From Psychromarinibacter sp048262455 (GTDB lineage Bacteria; Pseudomonadota; Alphaproteobacteria; Rhodobacterales; Rhodobacteraceae): a stretch of 64,000 nt of DNA. Position 1 is the stretch's first letter. The number at the start of each line of letters is the position of its first letter. The DNA lies in contig JBLXFD010000008.1 of NCBI GenBank assembly GCA_048262455.1, positions 1 through 64,000 of the forward strand. The letters are read 5' to 3'. Made by a program: the position numbers and the translations under genes. This document shows positions 46,040 through 54,921 of the stretch, in pieces. The notes beneath the pieces are model-generated. The model had not been told where the DNA came from and did not search any database. It saw only the letters and a list, made by a program, of their open reading frames with translations.

Positions 46040-46629
46040 CCCATCGCGTCCAGCAGCGCGGCATGGCGGGCGGTGAAGGCGTCGCGCACCTCGCGCGGGG
46101 GGCGCAGGTGCAGCTCCAGCCCGTCTATCACCTCGGGCCTGGGCAGGCCGAAGAAGCGCGTTGCCTCGGCCTCGGCGAAGCCCGCGATCTGCGTCGCCTC
46201 CAGCCAGGCAGAGACCTTGTCGGCCCGTTTGATCTGCCGCTTCACCGCCACCGGGATCGCCGCCGGCAGGCCGAAGCGGATGTGCACCGCCGCCGCCAGC
46301 CGCTCGTCCAGCGCGCCGTAGCCGGGGCCCACCGCCGCCTTCACCGGCGAGATCATGTCGCCGATCACGTACTCCGGTGCGTCGTGCAGCAGCGCCGCCA
46401 GCCGCCAGCGGACCGGGGCGGCGGGCTGCATCCGGCCGAACAGTTCCTCGACCAGCAGCGAATGCTCGGCCACCGAATAGGGCCAGTCGCCCCGCGTCTG
46501 CCCGTTCCAGCGCGCGACGAAGGCTAGCCCGTGGGCGATGTCCTCGATCTCGATGTCCACCGGCGTCGGGTCCAGCAGGTCCAGCCGGCGGCCCGAGAGC
46601 ATGCGTTGCCAGGCGCGGGGTTGCGGCAT
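46036..46629 (-). CDS. HD-domain hydrolase (YfbR-like)
   Basis: A 197-residue metal-dependent phosphohydrolase. Metal ligands are in SVAEHSLLVEELF, LLHDAPEYVIGD (the HD pair) and a later acidic KRADKVSAW segment. YfbR-type enzymes remove phosphate from deoxynucleoside monophosphates; that activity is likely but not certain. The start at 46629 follows AAGGAGG. It is co-transcribed with the acetyltransferase. Confidence 0.86.
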   Translation of the reverse strand: MPQPRAWQRMLSGRRLDLLDPTPVDIEIEDIAHGLAFVARWNGQTRGDWPYSVAEHSLLVEELFGRMQPAAPVRWRLAALLHDAPEYVIGDMISPVKAAVGPGYGALDERLAAAVHIRFGLPAAIPVAVKRQIKRADKVSAWLEATQIAGFAEAEATRFFGLPRPEVIDGLELHLRPPREVRDAFTARHAALLDAMG

Positions 46630-46810
46630 GGGACCTCCTTGGCACGTGTTTCGCCGGTTTCCTGCCACAGCCGGACGGGGTTGAAAATGCCGGATGCCGC
46701 CGCAGGTTAGGGGCGCCGTCGGCGAAGCTTCGCGCATCGAGGCGCCCATACGTCGGAACGCTTTGACGAATTGCGGCGTTGGGGTGGCAAGCTTGAACGG
46801 AGATCACCCC

Positions 46811-47128
46811 ATGAAGACGCAACTGATCCGTGCCGCCGCGATACTCGGTCTGGGCGTTGTCGCAGCCCCCGCGCTGGCGCAGCAGGAAGATCTGCTTTGT
46901 GCCGAACGCTCCGAGATCGTGGAACGCCTTGGCGCCCAATACGGAGAGGTCCGCACCGGCGGCGGCCTGCTTGACCGCGACCAGATGCTGGAAATCTGGT
47001 CGGCCCCCGACTCTGGTTCCTGGACCGCCCTTCTGACCCAGGCGGATGGCACCACCTGCATCGTCGGCAGCGGCATGTACTGGCAACAGGGCCTGCCGGA
47101 ACCGGTTCCCGCCGGCACCAAGATGTAA
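46811..47128 (+). CDS. Small secreted protein of unknown function
   Basis: A 105-residue protein. The signal peptide (MKTQLIRAAAILGLGVVAAPALAQ) ends in ALA-Q. The mature 80 residues contain two cysteines (LLCAERS, TTCIVGSG) that may form a disulfide, and a WSAPDSGSWTALLTQADG segment. The start at 46811 follows CGGAGAT. It is followed at once by a terminator and is probably transcribed alone. Confidence 0.75.
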   Translation: MKTQLIRAAAILGLGVVAAPALAQQEDLLCAERSEIVERLGAQYGEVRTGGGLLDRDQMLEIWSAPDSGSWTALLTQADGTTCIVGSGMYWQQGLPEPVPAGTKM

Positions 47129-47134
47129 CCAAGG

Positions 47135-47178
47135 ACAACCCGCCCCCATGCCCTCCCGGTGGCGGGTTGTTCCCTTTC
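47135..47178 (+). terminator. Terminator between the small secreted protein and ahcY
   Basis: A 10-bp stem ACAACCCGCC/GGCGGGTTGT with a 16-base loop is followed by TCCCTTTCC. It sits six bases beyond the stop at 47128. Confidence 0.75.
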
Positions 47179-47195
47179 CGGCCCGGTGCTAGACG

Positions 47196-47223
47196 CTCCT
47201 GAACTTTTTTCCCCCCGCAGGAG
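47196..47223 (+). promoter_or_regulatory. Hairpin enclosing the ahcY ribosome binding site
   Basis: CTCCTG (47196) can pair with CAGGAG (47218), covering the AGGAG eight bases before the ahcY ATG. The loop holds a T6 run. It could tune ahcY translation, for example by temperature or a binding factor, or merely be an incidental short stem. Confidence 0.35.
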
Positions 47224-47231
47224 CCGCCCCA

Positions 47232-48623
47232 ATGGCCAAGGACTACATCGTCAAGGATATCGCGCTTGCCGGCTACGGCCGCAAGGAACTGGACATCGCC
47301 GAGACCGAGATGCCCGGCCTGATGGCGCTGCGCGAGGAATACGGCGAGAGCAAGCCTTTGAAAGGCGCTCGGATCGCCGGGTCTCTGCACATGACGATCC
47401 AGACCGCCGTGCTGATCGAGACCCTCGTGGTGCTGGGCGCAGACGTGCGCTGGGCCTCGTGCAATATCTTCTCCACCCAGGACCACGCCGCCGCCGCCAT
47501 CGCCGAGTCGGGCGTGCCGGTCTTCGCCATCAAGGGCGAGACGCTGCCGGAATACTGGGACTACTGCGACAGGATCTTCGACTTCGACGAAGGCGCGAAC
47601 ATGATCCTCGACGACGGCGGGGACGCGACGCTTTACATCCTGATCGGCGCGCGGGTCGAGGCGGGCGAGGACAACCTGATCGCCACCCCGCAGAGCGAGG
47701 AGGAAGAGGCGCTGTTCGCGCAGATCCGCAAGCGGATGGAGAAGAACCCCGGCTGGTTCACCAAGCAGCGCGACGCGATCCGCGGCGTGACCGAGGAGAC
47801 CACCACCGGCGTGCACCGCCTATACGAGCTGCAGAAGGCCGGCCGCCTGCCCTTCCCGGCGATCAACGTGAACGACAGCGTCACCAAGTCGAAGTTCGAC
47901 AACAAGTACGGCTGCAAGGAATCGCTGGTGGACGGCATCCGCCGCGCCACTGACACCATGATGGCCGGCAAGGTGGCGTTGGTCTGCGGCTATGGCGACG
48001 TGGGCAAGGGCTCTGCCGCCAGCCTGCGCGGCGCCGGCGCCCGGGTGAAGGTGACCGAGGTCGACCCGATCTGCGCCCTGCAGGCCGCCATGGACGGCTT
48101 CGAGGTGGTAACGCTGGAAGACGTGGTTTCCACCGCCGACATCTTTATCACCACCACCGGCAACAAGGACGTGATCCGGCTCGAGCACATGCGCGAGATG
48201 AAGGACATGGCCATCGTCGGCAACATCGGCCACTTCGACAACGAGATCCAGGTCGCGGCGCTGAAGAACCACAAGTGGACCAACATCAAGGACCAGGTGG
48301 ACATGATCGAGATGCCCTCGGGCAGCCGCATCATCCTGCTGTCTGAAGGCCGCCTGCTGAACCTCGGCAACGCCACGGGCCACCCGTCCTTCGTGATGTC
48401 CGCCAGCTTCACAAACCAGGTGCTGGCGCAGATCGAGCTGTGGACCAAGGGCAACCAGTACGACAACGAGGTCTACGTGCTGCCCAAGCACCTGGACGAG
48501 ATGGTCGCGCGGCTGCACCTCGACAAGATCGGCGCGCGGCTGTCCAAGCTGTCGGCAGAGCAGGCCTCTTACATCGGCGTCGCGCCCGAGGGGCCCTTCA
48601 AGCCCGAGCATTACCGCTACTGA
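47232..48623 (+). CDS. ahcY: S-adenosylhomocysteinase
   Basis: A 463-residue NAD-containing enzyme that splits S-adenosylhomocysteine into adenosine and homocysteine in the methyl cycle. Motifs are HMTIQTAVLIETL, ASCNIFSTQDHAAAA, the NAD-binding VCGYGDVGKGSA and the C-terminal KPEHYRY, all canonical. The long insert of alphaproteobacterial enzymes is present. It is flanked by terminators, so it is a single-gene unit. Confidence 0.98.
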   Translation: MAKDYIVKDIALAGYGRKELDIAETEMPGLMALREEYGESKPLKGARIAGSLHMTIQTAVLIETLVVLGADVRWASCNIFSTQDHAAAAIAESGVPVFAIKGETLPEYWDYCDRIFDFDEGANMILDDGGDATLYILIGARVEAGEDNLIATPQSEEEEALFAQIRKRMEKNPGWFTKQRDAIRGVTEETTTGVHRLYELQKAGRLPFPAINVNDSVTKSKFDNKYGCKESLVDGIRRATDTMMAGKVALVCGYGDVGKGSAASLRGAGARVKVTEVDPICALQAAMDGFEVVTLEDVVSTADIFITTTGNKDVIRLEHMREMKDMAIVGNIGHFDNEIQVAALKNHKWTNIKDQVDMIEMPSGSRIILLSEGRLLNLGNATGHPSFVMSASFTNQVLAQIELWTKGNQYDNEVYVLPKHLDEMVARLHLDKIGARLSKLSAEQASYIGVAPEGPFKPEHYRY

Positions 48624-48669
48624 CGACGATTTGCCGCCCGCATTGGCGGGAACCGGCCAAGACTGCAGG

Positions 48670-48706
48670 AACCCGCCGGCCAATTCGCGCCGGCGGGTTA
48701 TGTTTT
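48670..48706 (+). terminator. Terminator after ahcY
   Basis: An 11-bp stem AACCCGCCGGC/GCCGGCGGGTT with an eight-base loop precedes ATGTTTTG. It lies 46 bases past the ahcY stop. Confidence 0.85.
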
Positions 48707-48779
48707 GCCCGAAGGCAGTGAACCAACCGCCCGCGCCGCCAGTTTCAGCCCCAACCTACAGTGAACCTTGGAGGCAATT

Positions 48780-49547
48780 ATGAAACTGCATGCATTGATG
48801 ACAGGCGCGGCCCTTACGGCCCTGATGGCTGGCGGCGCGTTTGCACAGGACACCGCGACGGACCCCAACGTCGTTCCCCCCGCGGGCACCGAAGTGCCCA
48901 TGGACAACACCGCGGCAGATGTCGCGCCGGTCTTCACCAGCATCGACGAAATGACTGTCGGTGACGTGCTGGGCATGGTCGCCTACGATCCCCAAGGCGA
49001 CCGCATCGGTGAGATCGACTACGTGCTGGAAACCGACGCGGGCGTCGCGGCGGTGCTTGGCATCGGCGGCTTCCTCGGCCTTGGCGAATACACCGTGGCC
49101 CTGCTGCTGGAAGAGTTCGAGTTGAGCGAGGACGGCACCTTCTTCATCCTCAACACGGACAAGGAAACGCTGAAGGCGCAGACCGAGTTCGACGAATCCG
49201 GCGCCGAAAGCCTGCCGGACGAGACGCCGATCGCCCAGCTGATGGAAGCCATGCCCGAGGTCGAGGGCGCCGAGACCGAGGCTGAAGTGGAAACCGAGGC
49301 AGAGGCAGAAGCTGAAGCCGAAATGGAATCCGAGGCCGAGGCCGAAACCGAGATGGAGTCCGAGATGGAATCCGAAGGTGAGGTCGAAGGCAGCACCGGC
49401 GGCGAGGTCGAGACCGAGGTCGAGACGGACATGGAGACGGACACCGGCTCGACCGAGACCGAGACCGAGGTAGAGACGGAAACCGAGACCGAAACGGATT
49501 CCGACACCGCCGCCCCGATGACCACGGTGCCCCCGACGGGCAACTAA
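48780..49547 (+). CDS. PRC-barrel domain protein with acidic repetitive tail
   Basis: A 255-residue exported protein. A signal peptide (MKLHALMTGAALTALMAGGAFAQ) is followed by a PRC-barrel-like domain (about residues 55-130; DVLGMVAYDPQGDRIGEIDYVL). The last 90 residues are dominated by Glu, Thr, Ser and Ala in runs such as EAEAEAEAEMES and ETETETDSD, with no hydrophobic residues. The start follows TTGGAGG. PRC-barrels bind proteins, RNA or membranes in various systems; the role of this secreted form is not known. Confidence 0.8.
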   Translation: MKLHALMTGAALTALMAGGAFAQDTATDPNVVPPAGTEVPMDNTAADVAPVFTSIDEMTVGDVLGMVAYDPQGDRIGEIDYVLETDAGVAAVLGIGGFLGLGEYTVALLLEEFELSEDGTFFILNTDKETLKAQTEFDESGAESLPDETPIAQLMEAMPEVEGAETEAEVETEAEAEAEAEMESEAEAETEMESEMESEGEVEGSTGGEVETEVETDMETDTGSTETETEVETETETETDSDTAAPMTTVPPTGN

Positions 49548-49588
49548 CCCGGCAACTGACCCGGCGGTCACATTCTACACGATACTCA

Positions 49589-49613
49589 AGGCGCGTCCCT
49601 CCTGGGCGCGCCT
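49589..49613 (+). terminator. Hairpin after the PRC-barrel gene, probable terminator
   Basis: A 10-bp stem AGGCGCGTCC/GGGCGCGCCT with a five-base loop, including one G-T pair, lies 41 bases beyond the stop. Only CTTGC follows, so termination may be weak. Confidence 0.6.
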
Positions 49614-49673
49614 CTTGCATGTGTTCACTATCTGCGCGCATGGTCCCCCAGCACCAGTTTCCAGGAGGTTCCC

Positions 49674-50636
49674 ATGCGCATTATCGTTTACGGAGTAGGC
49701 GCCATCGGCGGCACCGTCGCCGCCGCCCTGTCGCTTTCCGGGCAGGAGGTGATCGGCATCGCCCGTGGCCGGATGCTGGAGGCGATCCGCGAGAACGGCC
49801 TGACGCTGAACTGCAGCGAGGGGCCGCGCCACGCCCGGTTCGACTGCGTGGCGGGACCGGACGAGATCGACTTTCGCCCCGACGACGCGATCCTGCTGAC
49901 TATGAAGGGGCAGGACACCGCCGAAGCGCTGGAGGCGCTGCGGGCGGCGGGGGTGCACGAGCAGCCGATCTTCTGCTGCCAGAACGGGGTCGAGAACGAG
50001 CGCGCGGCGCTGCGGCTGTTCCCAAACGTACACGGCATCACCGTGATGATGCCCGCCACCTACATGAAGCCCGGCGAGGTCAGCATCTTCGTCGCCCCGC
50101 GCTGGGGCCTGTTCGACATCGGCCGTTTCCCGCAAGGCCAGGACGCCGCCGACGCCGCCCTGTCGGAAGCTCTGGAGAAGGCCAATATCGCCGCCTTCCC
50201 CATGGATGACGTGATGAACAGCAAGTACGGCAAGCTGCTGATGAACCTCGGCAATATCACCGAGGCGGCGCTGGGGCCGGGGGTGTCCTCGGGCGAGGTG
50301 GTGGAACGCGCCCGCGCCGAGGGCCGCGCGGTGCTGAAGGCTATGGGCGTCACCCCCCACGTGATCGGCGCGCAGGACCCGCGGCGCGAGATGATCGCCA
50401 AGGCCGAGGTGCCCGGCGCCTCCTCCGCCGGCGGCTCCACCACCCAGAGCCTGAAGCGCGGCACCGGCAGCGTGGAGACCGATTACCTCAACGGCGAGAT
50501 CTCCCTGCTGGGCCGGCTGCACGGCATCCCCACGCCGGTGAACGACGCACTGACCCGGCTGTCCGCCGAGCTGCTGTCGCGGAAGGCGTCCGCCGGGTCG
50601 ATGACGCTGGAGGACCTGCAGGCCCGCGTCGGCTGA
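49674..50636 (+). CDS. Ketopantoate reductase-family protein (2-dehydropantoate 2-reductase-like)
   Basis: A 320-residue NAD(P)-dependent oxidoreductase. The N-terminal Rossmann motif GVGAIGGTVAAALS follows MRIIVY, and the family's second domain has the catalytic lysine region MNSKYGKLLMNLGN. PanE proper reduces ketopantoate for CoA synthesis, but many paralogues act on other 2-keto acids; divergent spacing here leaves that open. The start follows AGGAGG. No pan genes are adjacent. Confidence 0.85.
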   Translation: MRIIVYGVGAIGGTVAAALSLSGQEVIGIARGRMLEAIRENGLTLNCSEGPRHARFDCVAGPDEIDFRPDDAILLTMKGQDTAEALEALRAAGVHEQPIFCCQNGVENERAALRLFPNVHGITVMMPATYMKPGEVSIFVAPRWGLFDIGRFPQGQDAADAALSEALEKANIAAFPMDDVMNSKYGKLLMNLGNITEAALGPGVSSGEVVERARAEGRAVLKAMGVTPHVIGAQDPRREMIAKAEVPGASSAGGSTTQSLKRGTGSVETDYLNGEISLLGRLHGIPTPVNDALTRLSAELLSRKASAGSMTLEDLQARVG

Positions 50637-50723
50637 AACCGTCGTTTTCGGCTTGTGAACCCGTCTCTGCCGCCTAGTCTGGGGCTGCGGGCCTGTTGCC
50701 CGCTGCATTTACAGGAGGGACAA

Positions 50724-51065
50724 TTGGGAAAACGGGACGATTTGATCCAGCGCTACGCGCAGGACCTGAAGGACAAGTGCGGCGTCACGCCGGACATGGA
50801 CCTGCTGACCAAGGTGACCATCGGCTGCGGGCCGACCATCTACGACGCCGACGCCTCGACCGTGGCGGCCAGCCAGCGCGGAGAGCTGGAGACCGTCAAG
50901 GACCGCTTCCTAGTGCGCAAGCTGGGGCTGTCCGACGGGCCCGAGCTGATGGATGCGATCGACAAGGCGGTGGACACCTACGGGCGGGCCGAGCGCAACA
51001 AGTACCGCGCGGTGCTGTACTACCTTCTGGTGAAGCATTTCGGCAAGGAAGGCGTCTACGCCTGA
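50724..51065 (+). CDS. DUF2853 family protein
   Basis: A 113-residue alpha-helical cytosolic protein, length and pattern typical of DUF2853 (DLIQRYAQDLKDKCGVTPDMDLL at the start, RNKYRAVLYYLLVKHFGKE at the end). The start is the TTG at 50724, chosen because AGGAGGG lies five bases upstream; the earlier ATG at 50655 has no such site and would add unrelated residues. The biochemical function is unknown. Confidence 0.88.
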   Translation: MGKRDDLIQRYAQDLKDKCGVTPDMDLLTKVTIGCGPTIYDADASTVAASQRGELETVKDRFLVRKLGLSDGPELMDAIDKAVDTYGRAERNKYRAVLYYLLVKHFGKEGVYA

Positions 51066-51066
51066 C

Positions 51067-51137
51067 GCCGCGGCCGGGGGGCTTCGCCCCCGGCGCCTGC
51101 GGCGCCTCCCCCAGGATATTTCGAACCGGAAGAACCT
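51067..51137. repeat. REP-like hairpin element, family C, copy 3
   Basis: Two nested hairpins (GGGGGCTTCGCCCCC and GGCGCCTGCGGCGCC) are followed by CCCCCAGGATATTTCG and a CCGGAAGAAC tail, parallel to the element at 41290. It fills the gap between the converging DUF2853 and DUF1761 genes and could end both transcripts. Confidence 0.65.
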
Positions 51138-51155
51138 TGCAGGGGGCGCGGGCGG

Positions 51156-51539
51156 TCAGAACAGCGCCAGCACCGCCCCCATCAGCGTGGTGCCGGCGGC
51201 CGGGTAGATGCCGTCCATCCAGATCAGCCGACGGTCGCGCTGGCCGAAGAGCACGTTGGTGACGATCCAGGGCGCCGCGATGAACAGCCCTAGACCGAGG
51301 CCGGTGACCGCAGAGGCGGAGATTGTCTCGATCCCGCTGGTGGCGAGGATGTGCCGAGTCATGCCGGCCACCACGACGCAGCTGAGGAAGCTGACGATGT
51401 AGGGCACCGGGTCGCTGCGCCGCACCATCTGCGGCGTCAGCCCGGAGGCCGCCATCCACTGGCGGCTGATCGCGCCGTACCAGATCGCGCCGAAGATCCA
51501 GGCCGCCGCTGCCGCCGCGATCACGCTGAGAACGCCCAT
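51156..51539 (-). CDS. DUF1761 family membrane protein
   Basis: A 127-residue four-span protein of the DUF1761 type. Spans lie at about 3-22, 47-66, 75-96 and 107-126, with the family phrase WIFGAIWYGAISRQWM in the first. It starts at an ATG preceded by GGAAAACGG. Its function is not known. Confidence 0.85.
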   Translation of the reverse strand: MGVLSVIAAAAAAWIFGAIWYGAISRQWMAASGLTPQMVRRSDPVPYIVSFLSCVVVAGMTRHILATSGIETISASAVTGLGLGLFIAAPWIVTNVLFGQRDRRLIWMDGIYPAAGTTLMGAVLALF

Positions 51540-51610
51540 GCCGTGCCCCTTTCCGTTTTCCCTGCGTCAACTATGGCGCAGCGCGGGGCCCCGGACCAGA
51601 GGCTTTGGCA

Positions 51611-52030
<420 letters not shown>

Positions 52031-52043
52031 GGTCGCTCCTTCG

Positions 52044-52997
52044 TTACTCGGGCCGCAGCGGCCGCGCCAGCAGCGCCTCGGCCGCCTGCTGCACCGTGAC
52101 CTCGCCTGCCAGCACCGCCGCCATAGCGGTAGTGATTGGCATCTCGATCCCCTCGCTCAGGGCCAGCCCGGCCACGGCGCGGGCGGTGGCGATGCCCTCT
52201 GTGGTGGCCACCGTCTCTGCCCGCCCCGCCGCGCCCAGCCGCAGCCCGTAGGCGTAGTTGCGCGATTTCTCGGAGGTGCAGGTGAGGACCAGATCGCCGA
52301 AACCCGAGAGCCCCGCCAGCGTCTCTGCCGCAGCGCCCCGACGCAGGGCGAGGCGCTGGATCTCGGCGTAGCCCCGGGTCATCAGCGCCGCGCGGCAGCT
52401 TTCGCCGAGGCCCGCGCCCATGGCCATGCCGCAGGCGATGGCGATCACGTTCTTCAGCGCGCCGCCCAGTTCCACCCCCGCGAGATCGGTGCTGGAGTAG
52501 AGCCGCAGGGCCGCGGTGGACAGCGTCTCGCGCAGGACGGCCGCGTCCTCCTCCGCGGCGGCGGCGACGGTCAGGGCGGTGGGAAGGCCCGCGGCGATGT
52601 CGACGGCGAAGCTGGGGCCCGACAGCAGCGCCGGCACCGCGCCGGGGGCGGCGCGGGCGATCACGCCGGAGGGGCCGAGGCCGGTGGCAAGCTCGATCCC
52701 CTTGCAGCAGGCGACGAGGCGGCGGCCGGTCCAGTCGTGCCCCGACAGCAGGTCAGACAGCGACTGCATCGGCACCGCCAGCAGCAGGGTTCGCGCGGCG
52801 GGGGCGGGATCGGCGGTGACGGTGATGCCCTCGGGCAGCGCCACCCCCGGCAGGCGGCGGGCGTTCTCGCGCTGCGCCTGCAGGGTCTCTGCCGCCACCG
52901 GGTCGCGCGCCCAGAGCGTCACTTGCCGCCCGTCGCCCGCCAGCGCCACCGCCAATGCGGTGCCGAAGGCGCCGGCCCCGTAGATCATCACGCTCAT
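52044..52997 (-). CDS. gpsA: Glycerol-3-phosphate dehydrogenase [NAD(P)+]
   Basis: A 317-residue enzyme that makes sn-glycerol-3-phosphate for phospholipids. The Rossmann motif IYGAGAFGTALA is at the N terminus, followed by the GPSFAVDIAAGLPTA segment and the catalytic lysine in ELGGALKNVIAIACG. Length is normal. Its start overlaps the tsaD stop by four bases (ATGA), so the two are translationally coupled. Confidence 0.96.
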   Translation of the reverse strand: MSVMIYGAGAFGTALAVALAGDGRQVTLWARDPVAAETLQAQRENARRLPGVALPEGITVTADPAPAARTLLLAVPMQSLSDLLSGHDWTGRRLVACCKGIELATGLGPSGVIARAAPGAVPALLSGPSFAVDIAAGLPTALTVAAAAEEDAAVLRETLSTAALRLYSSTDLAGVELGGALKNVIAIACGMAMGAGLGESCRAALMTRGYAEIQRLALRRGAAAETLAGLSGFGDLVLTCTSEKSRNYAYGLRLGAAGRAETVATTEGIATARAVAGLALSEGIEMPITTAMAAVLAGEVTVQQAAEALLARPLRPE

Positions 52998-54079
52998 GCC
53001 TTCGCTCCCCGCTTGCCAGAGCCGATCATCGGCGCCGCCGCCGCGTCCAGCGGCCAGCGCGGCCGCGCCGCCAGGTCCATTCCGTCGCGGCGCCCCAGGC
53101 GGAAACGTTCCAGCCCCGCCCAGGCGATCATTGCCGCGTTGTCGGTACATAGCGCCAGCGGCGGCGCGACAAAGCGCACCTCCGCCTCGGCCGCCACCCG
53201 CTGCAACGCCGCGCGCACCGCCGAGTTGGCCGCCACGCCGCCCGCCACTGCCAGCGCAGGCACCGGGCCGGCCTGCGCCAGCGCGCGGCGGGTCTTCTCG
53301 GCCAGCACCTCGGTCACCGCCGCCTGGAAGCCGGCGCAAAGGTCGGCGCGGTCCTTCCGGGTCAGGCCCTCGTTCTGCGTCACCAGCGCGTCGCGAGCGC
53401 GCAGCAGCGCGGTCTTGAGGCCGGAGAAGGACATGTCGCAGCCCGGCCGGTCCAGCAGCGGGCGCGGGAAGGCGAAGCGCGCGGGATCGCCGCGGGCCGC
53501 CTCTGCCTCCACCGCCGGGCCCCCGGGCTGGGGCAGGCCCAGCAGCTTGGCGGTCTTGTCGAAAGCTTCGCCGGGCGCGTCGTCGATGGTGCCGCCGAGG
53601 CGTCGGAAGCTCTCGGCCCCCTCCACCAGCAGGAACTGGCAGTGCCCGCCCGAGACCAGCAGCATCAGGTAGGGGAAGGCCAGCGCATCCGTCAGCCGCG
53701 GCGTCAACGCGTGGCCCGCAAGGTGGTTCACCCCCAGCAGCGGCAGGCCGGCGCCGGCGGCCAGCCCCTTGGCGCACATGACCCCGGCCAGCACTCCGCC
53801 GATCAGCCCCGGCCCCGCCGTGACGGCGATGGCATCCATGTCGCGCAGGTCCAGCCCGGCCTGCGCCAGCGCCTGCTCGACACAATGGTCCAGCTTCTCG
53901 GCATGGGCGCGGGCGGCGATTTCCGGCACCACGCCGCCGAAGGCCGCGTGCAGCGCCCCCTGCCCCGCCACCACGTTCGACAGGATCTCGGGCGCCGCAC
54001 CGGGGGCGTGGCGCACCACGGCCGCGGCGGTGTCGTCGCAGCTGCTTTCCAGCCCCAGGATCATCGTTGCGTCGGCCAT
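52994..54079 (-). CDS. tsaD: tRNA threonylcarbamoyladenosine synthase subunit TsaD
   Basis: A 361-residue ASKHA-fold subunit that transfers the threonylcarbamoyl group to A37 of ANN-decoding tRNAs. Motifs include LGLESSCDDTAAAVV at the start, the metal-binding AARAHAEKLDHCVEQA and NHLAGHALT histidines, and VSGGHCQFLLV. The start at 54079 gives normal length; the longer frame runs into the divergent hemD gene. It precedes gpsA and diverges from hemD. Confidence 0.97.
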   Translation of the reverse strand: MADATMILGLESSCDDTAAAVVRHAPGAAPEILSNVVAGQGALHAAFGGVVPEIAARAHAEKLDHCVEQALAQAGLDLRDMDAIAVTAGPGLIGGVLAGVMCAKGLAAGAGLPLLGVNHLAGHALTPRLTDALAFPYLMLLVSGGHCQFLLVEGAESFRRLGGTIDDAPGEAFDKTAKLLGLPQPGGPAVEAEAARGDPARFAFPRPLLDRPGCDMSFSGLKTALLRARDALVTQNEGLTRKDRADLCAGFQAAVTEVLAEKTRRALAQAGPVPALAVAGGVAANSAVRAALQRVAAEAEVRFVAPPLALCTDNAAMIAWAGLERFRLGRRDGMDLAARPRWPLDAAAAPMIGSGKRGAKA

Positions 54080-54148
54080 GGTTCCGCCGGTTGCGATTGG
54101 ATAGGCTGGCAGGTAGCACCCGCCCCCGACGCAGGCAACTCCGGCCCG

Positions 54149-54850
54149 ATGACAGACCCCCGCCCCCCGCTGCTGCTGACCCGGCCCCGGGCGCAATCGG
54201 TGCGCTTCGGCCGCGCGGTGCGGGCGCGGCTGGGCCCGGTGACGCTGGTGATCTCACCGCTGCTGGAGATCGTGCCGCGCCCCGACCCGGTGCCCGCGGG
54301 CTGGCGCGCGGCGGTGCTGACCTCCGAGAACGGCGCCAAGGCGCTGGCGGCGCGGGGGGAAGTCGCGGGGCGCACCGCCTATTGCGTGGGCGACCGCACG
54401 GCGGCGGCGGCGCGGGCGGCGGGGATGCGCGCGGTCTCGGCCGGTGGCGCGGCGGGCGAGCTGCTGGCGCTGCTGCGGCAGGCGGCGCCCGAGGGGCCGC
54501 TGCTGTTCGCCCATGGCGCAGAGACCCGGGGCGGCGTGGCCGAAGGGCTGGCGGAGGCGGGGTTCGAGGTGCTCGAGGCGGTGCTTTACGACCAGCGCCC
54601 GCAGCCCCTGACGGCGCAGGCGCGGGCGCTGCTGGACCGGCCCGGCCCGGTGGTGGCGCCGCTGTTCTCGCCCCGCAGCGCAGCCCTGCTGGCAGAGGCG
54701 GCGCGGCCGGTGGCGGCCCAGGTGACGGTGGCGGCGCTCAGCCCTGCCGTGGCCGAGGCCTGGGGCGGAGCGTCGCAGGTGGCCGCGCGCCCCGATGCCA
54801 AGGCGATTCTGGACCTGCTTGCCCGAATTTACAGCGCCTCCGCGCCTTGA
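54149..54850 (+). CDS. hemD: Uroporphyrinogen-III synthase
   Basis: A 233-residue protein of the HemD fold, which closes and inverts ring D of hydroxymethylbilane in heme synthesis. The sequence is poorly conserved in this family, but the segments LLLTRPRAQSVRFG, AVLTSENGAKALA, YCVGDRTAAAARAAG and PLFSPRSAALLAEAA fit. It lies first in the hemD-mitofilin-hemY order typical of alphaproteobacteria. The start at 54149 is divergent from tsaD with a 69-base gap. Confidence 0.9.
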   Translation: MTDPRPPLLLTRPRAQSVRFGRAVRARLGPVTLVISPLLEIVPRPDPVPAGWRAAVLTSENGAKALAARGEVAGRTAYCVGDRTAAAARAAGMRAVSAGGAAGELLALLRQAAPEGPLLFAHGAETRGGVAEGLAEAGFEVLEAVLYDQRPQPLTAQARALLDRPGPVVAPLFSPRSAALLAEAARPVAAQVTVAALSPAVAEAWGGASQVAARPDAKAILDLLARIYSASAP

Positions 54851-54921
54851 GACACGGGGTGGGGCGAGCTAGGTACAACCGGACGACAGCGACGCAGCAT
54901 CATTGGCAGAGGCAATAACTG

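Noticed and set aside
47179..47231. SAH or SAM riboswitch before ahcY
   Set aside because: Only about 50 bases separate the upstream terminator from ahcY and no conserved aptamer core is seen; only a simple hairpin is reported.
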